Of a stretch of DNA of 64,000 nt, positions 12,947 to 20,672 are shown piece by piece; within the stretch, counting starts at the first letter, position 1; the number at the start of each line of letters is the position of its first letter. A model generated the notes under the pieces. The model saw only the letters and a list, made by a program, of their open reading frames with translations, had not been told where the DNA came from and made no database searches. The stretch spans positions 434,001-498,000 of the forward strand of contig NZ_JARXVF010000002.1 in assembly GCF_029892515.1 (NCBI RefSeq), read 5' to 3'. Position numbers and translations under genes: made by a program. This stretch comes from Pseudaminobacter soli (ex Li et al. 2025) (GTDB taxonomy: Bacteria > Pseudomonadota > Alphaproteobacteria > Rhizobiales > Rhizobiaceae).

Positions 12947-14569
12947 CTATTCGGCGATGTCGACGTTTTCGAAGCGGTGCGAGCCGAGCGGGTCCATTAC
13001 ATAACCCGTCACCTTGTTCGACATGGGCAGTACGACCGTCGAATGGTCGAGCGTCGCCCACGGCGCCTGTTCCTTGATCAGAACCTGCATCTGCTCGTAG
13101 ATCTTGGCGCGTTCGGCCTGATCGGAGGTCACACGGGCCTTCTGGATCAGTTCCTCGACCGGCTGGTAGCACCAGTTGGCGAAGTTGGCGCCACCGACGC
13201 CTGCGCAGCTGAAGAAGTAGCTGATCAGGTTGTCCGGGTCGCCATTGTCGCTGGTGCCGCCGAGGATGAGAGCGCCGTCGCGATCCTTGTCGCGCGCCCG
13301 CTTCACATACTCGCCCCACTCGTAAGAGACGATCTCGACATCGACGCCGACCTTGGCGAAGTCGGCCTGGATGAGTTCGGCCGTGCGGTGTGCGTTGGGC
13401 ATATATGGCCGGCTGACCGGCATTGCCCAGATCTTCATCTTGAGATCCTTCACGCCGGCTTCGTCGAGCATCTTCTTGGCAGCTTCGGGATCGTATTTGT
13501 CATCCTCGACCGCGTCGTTATAGCCCCACATTGCCGGCGGCAGCGGGTTCTTGGCCACCTGGCCGGTGCCCTGGAAGATGGCGTCGATGATCGCAGTCTT
13601 GTTCATCGCCATGTTCAGTGCCTTGCGCACTTCGGCCTTGTCGAAGGGCGGCATCAGCGTGTTGTAGGCGAGGTAGGCGACATTGAGGCCCGGCTGTTCC
13701 ATCACCGTCAGGTTCGGGTCAGCCTTCAGTCCGGCGATATCGGCCGGCGCCGGATAGGCGGCAACCTGGCATTCGCCCGCTTGCAGGCGCTGGATGCGCG
13801 CGGTCGCGTCGACGGTGATGGCGAAGACCAGATCGTCGATCTTCGGCTTGCCGGCCCAGTAGTCTGGATTGGCCTGGAAGCGGATTACTGCGTCCGGCTG
13901 GTAGTCGACGAAGCGGAACGGGCCGGTGCCGACGGGCTGCTGGTTCAGCTTTTCCTTGGTGCCTTCGGCGGCGAGCTTGTCGGCATATTCCTTCGACATA
14001 ATCGAGCCGAAGTCCATGGCAAGGCTGGCCAGGATCGAGGCGCTGGGCTGGTTCAGCACGATCTTCACCGTGTGGTCGTCGACCTTCACGATGTCCTTGA
14101 TCAGCGCCGGCATCTCCATGCCGTCGAACATTTCCCAGCTGGTGCCTGCGCTGTAGTCATACCATGGGTCGTCCTTCAGTCGCTGGCGGTTCAGCGAGAA
14201 GATCACGTCGTCGGCGTCAAGCTCGCGGCTCGGCGTAAAATAGTCCGTGGTCTGGAATTTCACGCCCTGGCGCAGCTTGAAGGTGTATTCGAGGCCATCG
14301 TTCGATACCGTCCAGCTCTCGGCCAAGCCGGGCAGGACATTGGTGGTGCCGTTCTCGAACTCGACCAGGCGATTGTAGACGGGCTTGGACGAGGCATCCC
14401 AGGTGCTGTTGGCGGAATAGAGTGCTGGATCAAAACCCTCCGGCGAGCTCTCCGAGCAATAGACGAGGGTCTTGGCAAATGCCTGGCTGCCGAGCAGGCC
14501 CGACAGCAGGGCGATGGCGATACCAGACGCCAGCTTTGCGGCAAGCTTGCCGCGGACAAAATTCTTCAT
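12947..14569 (-). CDS. dppA: Dipeptide-type ABC transporter substrate-binding protein (SBP family 5)
   Basis: 540 residues from ATG 14569 with GGAGA upstream; the frame stays open 41 codons further but without a start signal. The N-terminus is a signal peptide (MKNFVRGKLAAKLASGIAIA, cut after QAFA), followed by TLVYCSESSPEGFDPALY, which matches E. coli DppA closely, as do PGLNVAYLAYN, MWGYNDAVEDD and the C-terminal DPLGSHRFENV. It binds short peptides (or haem and related ligands in some DppA proteins) in the periplasm. No permease or ATPase genes follow, so it is an orphan receptor that must use a transporter encoded elsewhere. It is the second gene after a creatininase-family gene. Confidence 0.88.
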   Translation of the reverse strand: MKNFVRGKLAAKLASGIAIALLSGLLGSQAFAKTLVYCSESSPEGFDPALYSANSTWDASSKPVYNRLVEFENGTTNVLPGLAESWTVSNDGLEYTFKLRQGVKFQTTDYFTPSRELDADDVIFSLNRQRLKDDPWYDYSAGTSWEMFDGMEMPALIKDIVKVDDHTVKIVLNQPSASILASLAMDFGSIMSKEYADKLAAEGTKEKLNQQPVGTGPFRFVDYQPDAVIRFQANPDYWAGKPKIDDLVFAITVDATARIQRLQAGECQVAAYPAPADIAGLKADPNLTVMEQPGLNVAYLAYNTLMPPFDKAEVRKALNMAMNKTAIIDAIFQGTGQVAKNPLPPAMWGYNDAVEDDKYDPEAAKKMLDEAGVKDLKMKIWAMPVSRPYMPNAHRTAELIQADFAKVGVDVEIVSYEWGEYVKRARDKDRDGALILGGTSDNGDPDNLISYFFSCAGVGGANFANWCYQPVEELIQKARVTSDQAERAKIYEQMQVLIKEQAPWATLDHSTVVLPMSNKVTGYVMDPLGSHRFENVDIAE

Positions 14570-14601
14570 GTCTTCTCCCTCTCTCTCATACGCAGTTGAC
14601 G

Positions 14602-14623
14602 GCGACCGCCACAGTGCGGTCGC
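14602..14623. other. Intercistronic stem-loop between creatininase-family gene and dppA
   Basis: A perfect 8-bp stem GCGACCGC / GCGGTCGC closes a 6-base loop inside the 74-bp gap. No T-run follows, so it is unlikely to be a strong terminator. A stem just ahead of a binding-protein gene often stabilises that part of the mRNA (inference). Confidence 0.45.
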
Positions 14624-14643
14624 TCCGGTTTTGCTTCTCTCGA

Positions 14644-15468
14644 TCAGTCCACACGGCCTGCCGTGGTTTCCAGGCCGCGCCCGGCGCGCCAAACCGGATC
14701 CGGCTGGGTCCAGAGGATCTCGGAGGTGATGAACTTGGCAACCTCGCGCGCATGCAGCGCCAGGAACTTCTCGCCCTTCTCGGCCGTGCCCTTGCTGGGG
14801 AAGCCCCAGGTGCCGGTGGTCGGCGCGCGCTCGGAGAAGGAGTAGAAGCGGGAGGCGCCGTAGGGAGCCTCGTTCTGGCCGGCGGGTACGGCTTCGGCGT
14901 CCTTGAACTTGTCGGTCTTCACGCAGTCGCCGGCAATGGCGAGCATGACCGAGGCTTCGCCCTCGCAGGCGTGCTTGGGGCCGTCGTCGGATTCAAACAG
15001 CGCAGCGGTCTCTTCCGCGGCCAGGAACCATGGCGTCGTCGCCACGATCGGCATGTCGAACTCCACGGCCAGTTCGCGCGTCGCCACTGCGAGCGGGTCG
15101 ACATTGCCGCCATGGCCATTGACGATCAGCAGGCGCTTGAAGCCGATGGCCTTGAGCGAGCGGGCGACGGAACGCAGCATGGCATGATAGGTCGCATAGT
15201 CGGCGGTGATGGTGCCGCCAAAGGGCAAATGATGCTCGCTCATGCCGAGCCACAGGCCGGGAAGCACCGCCAGCGGAACGCTTTCGTCCACCAGTCGCGC
15301 GGCGCGCACTGCTACCGCGGCGGCGCTTGCGGTGTCGGTGATGACCGGCAGATGCGGGCCGTGCTGCTCCAGCGAGCCGACCGGCAGGATGGCCAGCGCG
15401 TTGCCGCGCGCAGCAATCTCACGCAGTTCCGGCGCCGTCATGCGCGCCCATTCTACTTCGCGACCCAT
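14644..15468 (-). CDS. Creatininase family protein (creatinine amidohydrolase-like)
   Basis: 274 residues from ATG 15468 with AGGAAG upstream. Family motifs are LPVGSLEQHGPHLPVITDT near residue 30 (metal-binding Glu and His), GMSEHHLPFGGTI, the LIVNGHGGN motif near residue 115, and HACEGEASVML with a further Glu ligand. Members are zinc/manganese amidohydrolases acting on creatinine, on cyclic or formyl amides, or in cofactor pathways; the substrate here cannot be assigned. It precedes the DppA-like gene by 74 bp on the same strand and is divergent from the XRE/cupin regulator, so peptide-like amide import followed by hydrolysis is a reasonable guess. Confidence 0.8.
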   Translation of the reverse strand: MGREVEWARMTAPELREIAARGNALAILPVGSLEQHGPHLPVITDTASAAAVAVRAARLVDESVPLAVLPGLWLGMSEHHLPFGGTITADYATYHAMLRSVARSLKAIGFKRLLIVNGHGGNVDPLAVATRELAVEFDMPIVATTPWFLAAEETAALFESDDGPKHACEGEASVMLAIAGDCVKTDKFKDAEAVPAGQNEAPYGASRFYSFSERAPTTGTWGFPSKGTAEKGEKFLALHAREVAKFITSEILWTQPDPVWRAGRGLETTAGRVD

Positions 15469-15575
15469 GAATCTTCCTTTCTTCGACAAAGACTGACCGA
15501 AAAACAGACCCTTTCGCGGGCGCATTCTCCGGTGTTCGGTAAGGCGGCGTGCCTCCCCGATTTTGATACCAACTT

Positions 15576-15643
15576 TCCAATCCGCTAATTGATTTTCCTT
15601 GTTGCCGGCAAAGTCAATGGTTATCGTCAGCTAGCGAATTGGA
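15576..15643. promoter_or_regulatory. Spaced inverted repeat in the creatininase/XRE divergent promoter region
   Basis: TCCAATCCGCTAATTG (15576-15591) recurs in inverted form as CAGCTAGCGAATTGGA (15628-15643); 13 of 16 positions match. The pair is centred 52 bp apart in the 192-bp divergent region, ending 17 bp before the regulator's ATG. This fits two operator sites for the XRE/cupin protein, with autoregulation and control of the creatininase-dppA unit (inference). Confidence 0.5.
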
Positions 15644-15660
15644 CCAACGATTGGGGATAG

Positions 15661-16275
15661 ATGGCCACGCATCCGAAACTGGGCCCAAATCTGAAGGCCC
15701 TGCGCCAGAAATACGGCTGGAAGCTGAGCGACGTCAGCCACAAGACCGGCGTTGCCGTCTCGACGCTTTCCAAAGTCGAGAACGACCAGATGTCGCTGTC
15801 CTATGACAAACTGCTGCAGATCAGCGAGGGGCTGGGGCTGAACATGGCCGAACTGTTCGCGCAGCCTGAGGCGGATGGCGACCGGCTCGCGCGCCGCTCG
15901 GTCAATCTGCAGGGCGACGGCCTGCGGCAAAAGACGCAGAACTATGACTATCTCTATCTCAGCACGGACATCACCAAGAAGCGCATGGTGCCGGTGCTGA
16001 CGCGGGCAACGGCGCGGACGCTGGAGGAATTCGGGCCGCTGATAAAACACTCCGGCGAGGAGTTCATCTTCGTGCTGGAAGGGGCGATCGAGGTGCACAC
16101 CGAGCACTACGCGCCGGTGCGGCTGGAAAAGGGCGAAAGCATCTATATCGACAGCACAATGGGTCACGCCTATCTCGCTGTCGGCGAGGGCGATGCGCTG
16201 GTGCTGGGCGTCTGCTCCAGCGCGCAGCCGAATTTCCAGTCGGCGCTGATCGAGATGTTCGACCCGGAAAAGTGA
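15661..16275 (+). CDS. XRE-family transcriptional regulator with C-terminal cupin domain
   Basis: 204 residues. Residues 7-64 form an XRE/Cro helix-turn-helix (LKALRQKYGWKLSDVSHKTG, STLSKVENDQMSLSYDKL). Residues about 125-195 form a cupin sensor (IKHSGEEFIFVLEGAIEVHT, YIDSTMGHAY). GGGGATAG precedes the ATG. Such regulators often control amino-acid or polyamine catabolism and bind a small ligand in the cupin pocket. Its neighbours are a divergent creatininase-family/dppA unit and, 144 bp downstream, a DauA-like flavoprotein, which are the likely targets. Confidence 0.87.
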   Translation: MATHPKLGPNLKALRQKYGWKLSDVSHKTGVAVSTLSKVENDQMSLSYDKLLQISEGLGLNMAELFAQPEADGDRLARRSVNLQGDGLRQKTQNYDYLYLSTDITKKRMVPVLTRATARTLEEFGPLIKHSGEEFIFVLEGAIEVHTEHYAPVRLEKGESIYIDSTMGHAYLAVGEGDALVLGVCSSAQPNFQSALIEMFDPEK

Positions 16276-16297
16276 CGGTGTCGGTGCTTGACGTTAT

Positions 16298-16312
16298 TTT
16301 CAAATTTTGAAA
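16298..16312. promoter_or_regulatory. Palindrome ahead of the DauA-like gene
   Basis: TTTCAAA-T-TTTGAAA is a perfect 7-bp inverted repeat in an AT-rich patch, followed at 16316 by TTTTC and GAAAA arms around GTATAG. It stands out from the GC-rich surroundings and is a candidate operator or promoter for the flavoprotein gene, possibly bound by the upstream XRE/cupin regulator (inference). Confidence 0.45.
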
Positions 16313-16419
16313 GTGTTTTCGTATAGGAAAATTGCATGCTCCGGGCCTTGGCCGGGCATAGGCGAGTTGCCGAGGGACTTTTCATGACATTGGAACATGC
16401 AGGCCAGCGCGAGGAGCCT

Positions 16420-17553
16420 ATGAAGGCGGATGTGGTGATCGTCGGCGCAGGCATTGCCGGCGCGTCGATCGGCTATTGGCTGGCGCCGCATCTAAAGGTG
16501 GTGCTGCTGGAGCGCGAGAGCCAGCCCGGCTATCACTCTACCGGCCGCTCGGCCGCGCTATTCAGTGAAAGCTATGGCACCGCGCAGGTGCGCGCACTGA
16601 CCATGGCCAGTCGCGCCTTCCTGCAATCGCCGCCGGCAGGTTTTACCGACCATCCCATCCTGTCGCCGCGCGGCACGCTCGTTGTTGCTTCGGCCGAGCA
16701 GGCGCATCTGCTGGAGGAGCATGAGGACGCAGTCCGGGCCATGGGCCTGCCCGGTGAGCGGCTGGATTACGCAGCCGCCAAGGCGTGGGTGCCGGTGTTG
16801 AAGCCGGAGGCTGCCATCGGTGCGGTCTACAATCCTGACTCCGAGGACATGGATGTTCATGCCCTGCATCAGGGCTACCTGCGCGGCTTGCGGCACGCCG
16901 GTGGCACCGTGGTGAGCAATGCCGAAGTCACCGCCGCCGAGCGGGTAGGCTGCGACTGGCGTGTCACCGCGTCGGGCAGAGACTATATTGCGCCCATCGT
17001 GGTCAACGCCGCGGGCGCCTGGGGTGACGAGGTTGGGCGCCTGTTCGGTGCGCGGCCGTTGGGGCTCGAGCCGCGCCGGCGCACGGCCTTCGTTTTTGCA
17101 CCGCCGGCCGGGATGGATGCCACCCGCTGGCCGCTGTTCATGAGCGCCGACGAAAGTTGTTATGTGAAGCCCGACGCCGGCGTGCTGCTTGGCTCGCCCG
17201 CCAATGCCGATCCGACTATGCCGCAAGATGTGCAGCCGGAGGAGCTCGACATCGCGCTCGGCATCCATCGCATCGAGGAAATGACGACGCTGACCGTCGG
17301 CCGCCCCATCCGCGTCTGGGCGGGCTTGCGCTCTTTCGTGGCCGATGGCGACCTGGTCGGCGGTTTCGACCTGAGCGTGTCCGGCCTCTTCTGGGTCGTC
17401 GCGCAGGGCGGCTACGGCATCCAGACCTCGGCCGCCATGGGCGAGGCCTGCGCGGCACTGGTGCGCGGAAAACCTTTGCCGCAGCGGATCGCGGATTTCG
17501 GCCTCAGCGAAGCGCAGCTCAGCCCCGAGCGGCTGAATGGTGCTGGCAGCTGA
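16420..17553 (+). CDS. FAD-dependent D-amino-acid dehydrogenase, DauA (D-arginine dehydrogenase)-like
   Basis: 377 residues from ATG 16420 (GAGG five bases upstream). Two earlier in-frame ATGs exist, but this start lines up with Pseudomonas DauA. The Rossmann motif GAGIAGAS is at residues 9-16. QPGYHSTGRSAA, LLGSPANADP, VWAGLRSFVADGDLV and QGGYGIQTSAAMGEA match DauA from memory. The enzyme family oxidises D-amino acids to 2-oxo acids. Tyr52 corresponds to catalytic Tyr53 of DauA, but DauA His48 is Leu47 here and Glu87, which contacts the arginine side chain, is Thr86, so a different and probably less basic substrate is likely. It sits between the XRE/cupin regulator and matB. Confidence 0.82.
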   Translation: MKADVVIVGAGIAGASIGYWLAPHLKVVLLERESQPGYHSTGRSAALFSESYGTAQVRALTMASRAFLQSPPAGFTDHPILSPRGTLVVASAEQAHLLEEHEDAVRAMGLPGERLDYAAAKAWVPVLKPEAAIGAVYNPDSEDMDVHALHQGYLRGLRHAGGTVVSNAEVTAAERVGCDWRVTASGRDYIAPIVVNAAGAWGDEVGRLFGARPLGLEPRRRTAFVFAPPAGMDATRWPLFMSADESCYVKPDAGVLLGSPANADPTMPQDVQPEELDIALGIHRIEEMTTLTVGRPIRVWAGLRSFVADGDLVGGFDLSVSGLFWVVAQGGYGIQTSAAMGEACAALVRGKPLPQRIADFGLSEAQLSPERLNGAGS

Positions 17554-17678
17554 TCGGCTCCTACAGGCTGGCCGACAACGGGGGGATTGACTGTCCTTCC
17601 GCTTTGATGCGACCCGAGAGGTGACAGTTGTTTCGCCGTCTCGCCCTAGGCGGACGGCGGCCGTTCCGGAGTCAAAGC

Positions 17679-19178
17679 ATGGCCAACCCGATCTACGACG
17701 CGCTTGTCGGCATTCATCGCGGCAACGCGAAGCCGTTTCTGCATCTTCAGGACGGCCGGGTGCTGAGCCATGCGGATTTCGCCGACCTCGTGGGGCGCAT
17801 CGCCACGGTGCTGCGCGAGCAGGGGGTGGAGGAAGGGGACCGTGTTGCCGTCCATGCCGCCAAGACGCCGGAAACGCTGGCGCTGTTTTTCGGCTGCGCG
17901 CAGGTCGGCGCGGTGTTCCTGCCGCTAAACACCGCCTACACGCTGGAGGAACTCCGGTTCTTCCTCGGTGATGCCCAGCCAAGACTGTGCATTTGCGCGC
18001 CCGAGGAGGAGGCTGATATCGCCGGATTGCTGGAAGGCAGCGGCCGCACGCTTTCTATCGCCGCCGACAGCACCGGCAGCTTCGTCGATGCGATCGCCAA
18101 GGCCGAGCCGCTGAAGGACGTTGCCGAAAGGGGCGACGACGATCTGGCCGCGCTGCTCTACACGTCAGGCACCACCGGACGCTCCAAGGGCGCGATGCTG
18201 ACCCAGTACAACCTCCTGTCCAATGCCCGCGCGCTGGTGGTCGAATGGCGCTTCACGGCCGATGACGTGCTGATCCACGCCCTGCCGATCTTCCACACGC
18301 ATGGCCTGTTCGTCGCCACCAATGTGATGCTGGCAGCCGGCGGCAGCATCATTTTCCACCAGGCGTTCAAGGCCGACGCCATTCTCGACGACCTGCCGCG
18401 CGCGACCGCGCTGATGGGCGTGCCCACCTTCTACACGCGGCTTCTGGCCAGCGAGCGCCTGAACCGTGAGCTCGTCGGCCATATGCGCCTGTTCGTTTCG
18501 GGCAGCGCGCCGCTGCTGGCCGAAACCCATGTCGAGTTCGAGGCCCGCACCGGCCATCGCATCCTCGAACGCTACGGCATGACCGAAACCAACATGAACA
18601 CGTCGAACCCCTGTGAGGGCGAGCGGCGTGCGGGCACGGTCGGCTTCCCGCTTCAGGGTACGGAGGTTCGCATTGCAGACGCCGACGGCAATTCGCTGGC
18701 GCAAGGCGAGATCGGCGGCATCGAGGTGCGCGGGTCCAACGTCTTCGTTGGCTATTGGGGCCTGCCGGAAAAGACGAAGTCAGAGTTCCGAACCGACGGT
18801 TTCTTCATCACCGGCGACGTCGGCATGATCGACAAGGATGGCTATCTGCACATCGTCGGCCGCGCCAAGGACCTCATCATCTCGGGCGGCTTCAACATCT
18901 ATCCCAAGGAAATCGAGCTGGTGATCGATCAGGTCGAGGGCGTGGTGGAAAGTGCAGTGATTGGCGTTCCGCATCCGGATTTCGGGGAATCGCCTGTGGC
19001 CGTCATCGTGGGCGACGAGGCCGCGCGGTCCGCGGTGGAGGCAGCGCTTGCTACCTCACTCGCTCGTTTCAAGCAGCCCCGGCAACTGGTCTTCGTTGCG
19101 GAACTGCCCCGCAACACCATGGGCAAGGTGCAGAAAGCCGAACTGCGCAAGCAGTTCGGCGAACTGCTGTCGAACTGA
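17679..19178 (+). CDS. matB: Malonyl-CoA synthetase (acyl-adenylate-forming)
   Basis: 499 residues from ATG 17679 (GGAG seven bases upstream); the frame is open 17 codons further without a start signal. It is an ANL-superfamily ligase with the AMP-binding motif LLYTSGTTGRSKGAML, then ERYGMTETNMNTSNP, the hinge VGRAKDLIISGGFNIYPKE and the C-terminal catalytic Lys in NTMGKVQKAE. These regions match Rhizobium MatB, which makes malonyl-CoA from malonate, ATP and CoA. The usual partners matA (decarboxylase) and matC (carrier) are absent, so it may activate malonate made by, or imported for, another pathway. It follows the DauA-like gene by 125 bp and converges on a MocR gene. Confidence 0.88.
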   Translation: MANPIYDALVGIHRGNAKPFLHLQDGRVLSHADFADLVGRIATVLREQGVEEGDRVAVHAAKTPETLALFFGCAQVGAVFLPLNTAYTLEELRFFLGDAQPRLCICAPEEEADIAGLLEGSGRTLSIAADSTGSFVDAIAKAEPLKDVAERGDDDLAALLYTSGTTGRSKGAMLTQYNLLSNARALVVEWRFTADDVLIHALPIFHTHGLFVATNVMLAAGGSIIFHQAFKADAILDDLPRATALMGVPTFYTRLLASERLNRELVGHMRLFVSGSAPLLAETHVEFEARTGHRILERYGMTETNMNTSNPCEGERRAGTVGFPLQGTEVRIADADGNSLAQGEIGGIEVRGSNVFVGYWGLPEKTKSEFRTDGFFITGDVGMIDKDGYLHIVGRAKDLIISGGFNIYPKEIELVIDQVEGVVESAVIGVPHPDFGESPVAVIVGDEAARSAVEAALATSLARFKQPRQLVFVAELPRNTMGKVQKAELRKQFGELLSN

Positions 19179-19217
19179 CGAACGAAAAGCCTCCAAGTTC
19201 GACCTCAATCAAAGAGA

Positions 19218-19245
19218 GCTGGGGTAGCGCGCCTGTTACCCCAGC
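19218..19245. terminator. Stem between convergent matB and mocR-type genes
   Basis: A 9-bp perfect stem GCTGGGGTA / TACCCCAGC with a 10-base loop overlaps the TAA of the MocR-type gene. On the minus strand it is followed by a T-rich stretch (TCTCTTTG), as in an intrinsic terminator of that gene; on the plus strand it can end the matB message. Confidence 0.55.
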
Positions 19246-20570
19246 GGTCGACTGGCCAGCGCGACTGCCGAGGCGACCTCTGTGATTTGCGACTCGTCTA
19301 GTATGCTGGTCGCGATCCGCACGGCCGACATTGGCCGAGGGGAAAATTTCGAGCCGGGGGCAACGGCAATCCGGCGGGCCGCCAGCGTTACCATTGCAAA
19401 CGGCTCGGACGGGACCGGCAGCAGGCAACACAGGCCACTGCCGTTCGGTGGCGTGACGCCTTCGGCCGCCAACGCCTCTCCGAATTTTCGCGCGCGCTCG
19501 TGGTAAATGTGGCGGGTGCGGTCGAGTTGGACTTGCGTCTCCTCGTCGTTCAGCAGCCAGGCCACGGCCGATTGCAGAATGCGGCTTGTCCAGCCGGCGC
19601 TGAAGCTGCGGTAGGATTGGATCTGCTCGACGAGCGAGGCGGAACCGGAAAGAACCGCAAGGCGCATGTCCGGCCCCAGCGTCTTTGAATAGGACAAAAT
19701 GTGTATGACGCGGTCGGGGAAGCGATTGCCGAGCGTCAGTCGCGGCGTGAGCGCGATATCCGCCACGCCGTCGTCCTCGATGATCAGCGTGTCGCTGCCT
19801 TCCAACACGTCGCCCAGAGCGGCCATGCGCGCCGCGCTCACGCAATGGCTCGTCACAGAATGGATGCGCGGCTGGAAGAGGAAGGCGGCCGGCTTCTGCG
19901 CCAGCGCCTCGGCTAGGGAGGCCGGCAGCGGCCCTTCGCGGTCGCAGGCGACGGGAATGATCGGCACGCTGAGGTCTTCCAGAATGTCCAGAAGGCGCAT
20001 TGCCGTGGGGTCCTCGATCGCCACCGGCGCGTCCTGCGGCACCAGCGCGTGCAGAAGCGTGTAGACGGCGTTGTAGCCGCCATTCGTGGCGAGTAAGGCT
20101 TCGGGTTCGTAAGGCCAGTCGCGGCGAGCGGCGTTCTCAAGCTCGGGCAGGATGCGCGTGCGGTCGTAGCTGTTCAGGTTCTCCGCCTTCGCGCCGTGGC
20201 GCAGCGCGTCTTCCAACGGCGGCAACAGCGCCACGTCGGGAACGGCCTTCGATAGATCCAGTACGTCAGGGCCGTAATTGCCAAAGCTCGCCAGGCGCTC
20301 CGGCTTGGCCACGAAGCGGTCGCCGCTGACCCAGGTTCCGTTGCGGCCGCGGCCCGAGATGATTTTTTGCCTGCGCAGGTCGCTCCATGCTTCCGAGATC
20401 GTTGCCGGGCTGACGCCCAGCGCATATGCGAGGTCGCGTACCGGTGGCAGCTTGGCGCCCACGGGCAGGGTTCCGCGCCGGATCAGCATCGCCGTGTCAC
20501 GCGCTATGCCGCGCGTGGTTCGATCTTCCAGTCTCTCGGCGAACCAGGAAGGTGGGAAGTCGAGCGCCAT
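19236..20570 (-). CDS. MocR-type regulator (GntR HTH fused to PLP aminotransferase-like domain)
   Basis: 444 residues. An N-terminal GntR winged helix (about 15-80: GTLPVGAKLPPVRDLAYALGVSPATISEAW) is fused to a fold-type I aminotransferase-like domain. The PLP-binding Lys is Lys296 in ILSYSKTLGPDMR, and the PLP-contacting Asp lies in LIIEDDGVADI. Such proteins sense PLP or amino compounds and control transport or catabolic genes. It is divergent from the five-gene operon starting at 20673, with an inverted repeat between them, so it is its probable regulator. It could also act as an enzyme, but the HTH argues against that. Confidence 0.88.
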   Translation of the reverse strand: MALDFPPSWFAERLEDRTTRGIARDTAMLIRRGTLPVGAKLPPVRDLAYALGVSPATISEAWSDLRRQKIISGRGRNGTWVSGDRFVAKPERLASFGNYGPDVLDLSKAVPDVALLPPLEDALRHGAKAENLNSYDRTRILPELENAARRDWPYEPEALLATNGGYNAVYTLLHALVPQDAPVAIEDPTAMRLLDILEDLSVPIIPVACDREGPLPASLAEALAQKPAAFLFQPRIHSVTSHCVSAARMAALGDVLEGSDTLIIEDDGVADIALTPRLTLGNRFPDRVIHILSYSKTLGPDMRLAVLSGSASLVEQIQSYRSFSAGWTSRILQSAVAWLLNDEETQVQLDRTRHIYHERARKFGEALAAEGVTPPNGSGLCCLLPVPSEPFAMVTLAARRIAVAPGSKFSPRPMSAVRIATSILDESQITEVASAVALASRPLG

Positions 20571-20587
20571 GCGTGGTTCCTCAATTT

Positions 20588-20633
20588 AATGTTCAATAAC
20601 GTAATAGCATTTGATCGGGCCAAACTGAACATT
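20588..20633. promoter_or_regulatory. Inverted repeat in the mocR/ABC operon divergent promoter
   Basis: AATGTTCA (20588-20595) and TGAACATT (20626-20633) are perfect 8-bp inverted copies centred 38 bp apart in the AT-rich 102-bp gap. A second small palindrome, AAACT/AGTTT, surrounds the right copy. Paired sites of this spacing fit a dimeric MocR protein that loops or bends DNA (inference). Confidence 0.5.
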
Positions 20634-20672
20634 TAGTTTGCCTCCCGGAATGGCAATTTCAAGGAAATGAGA

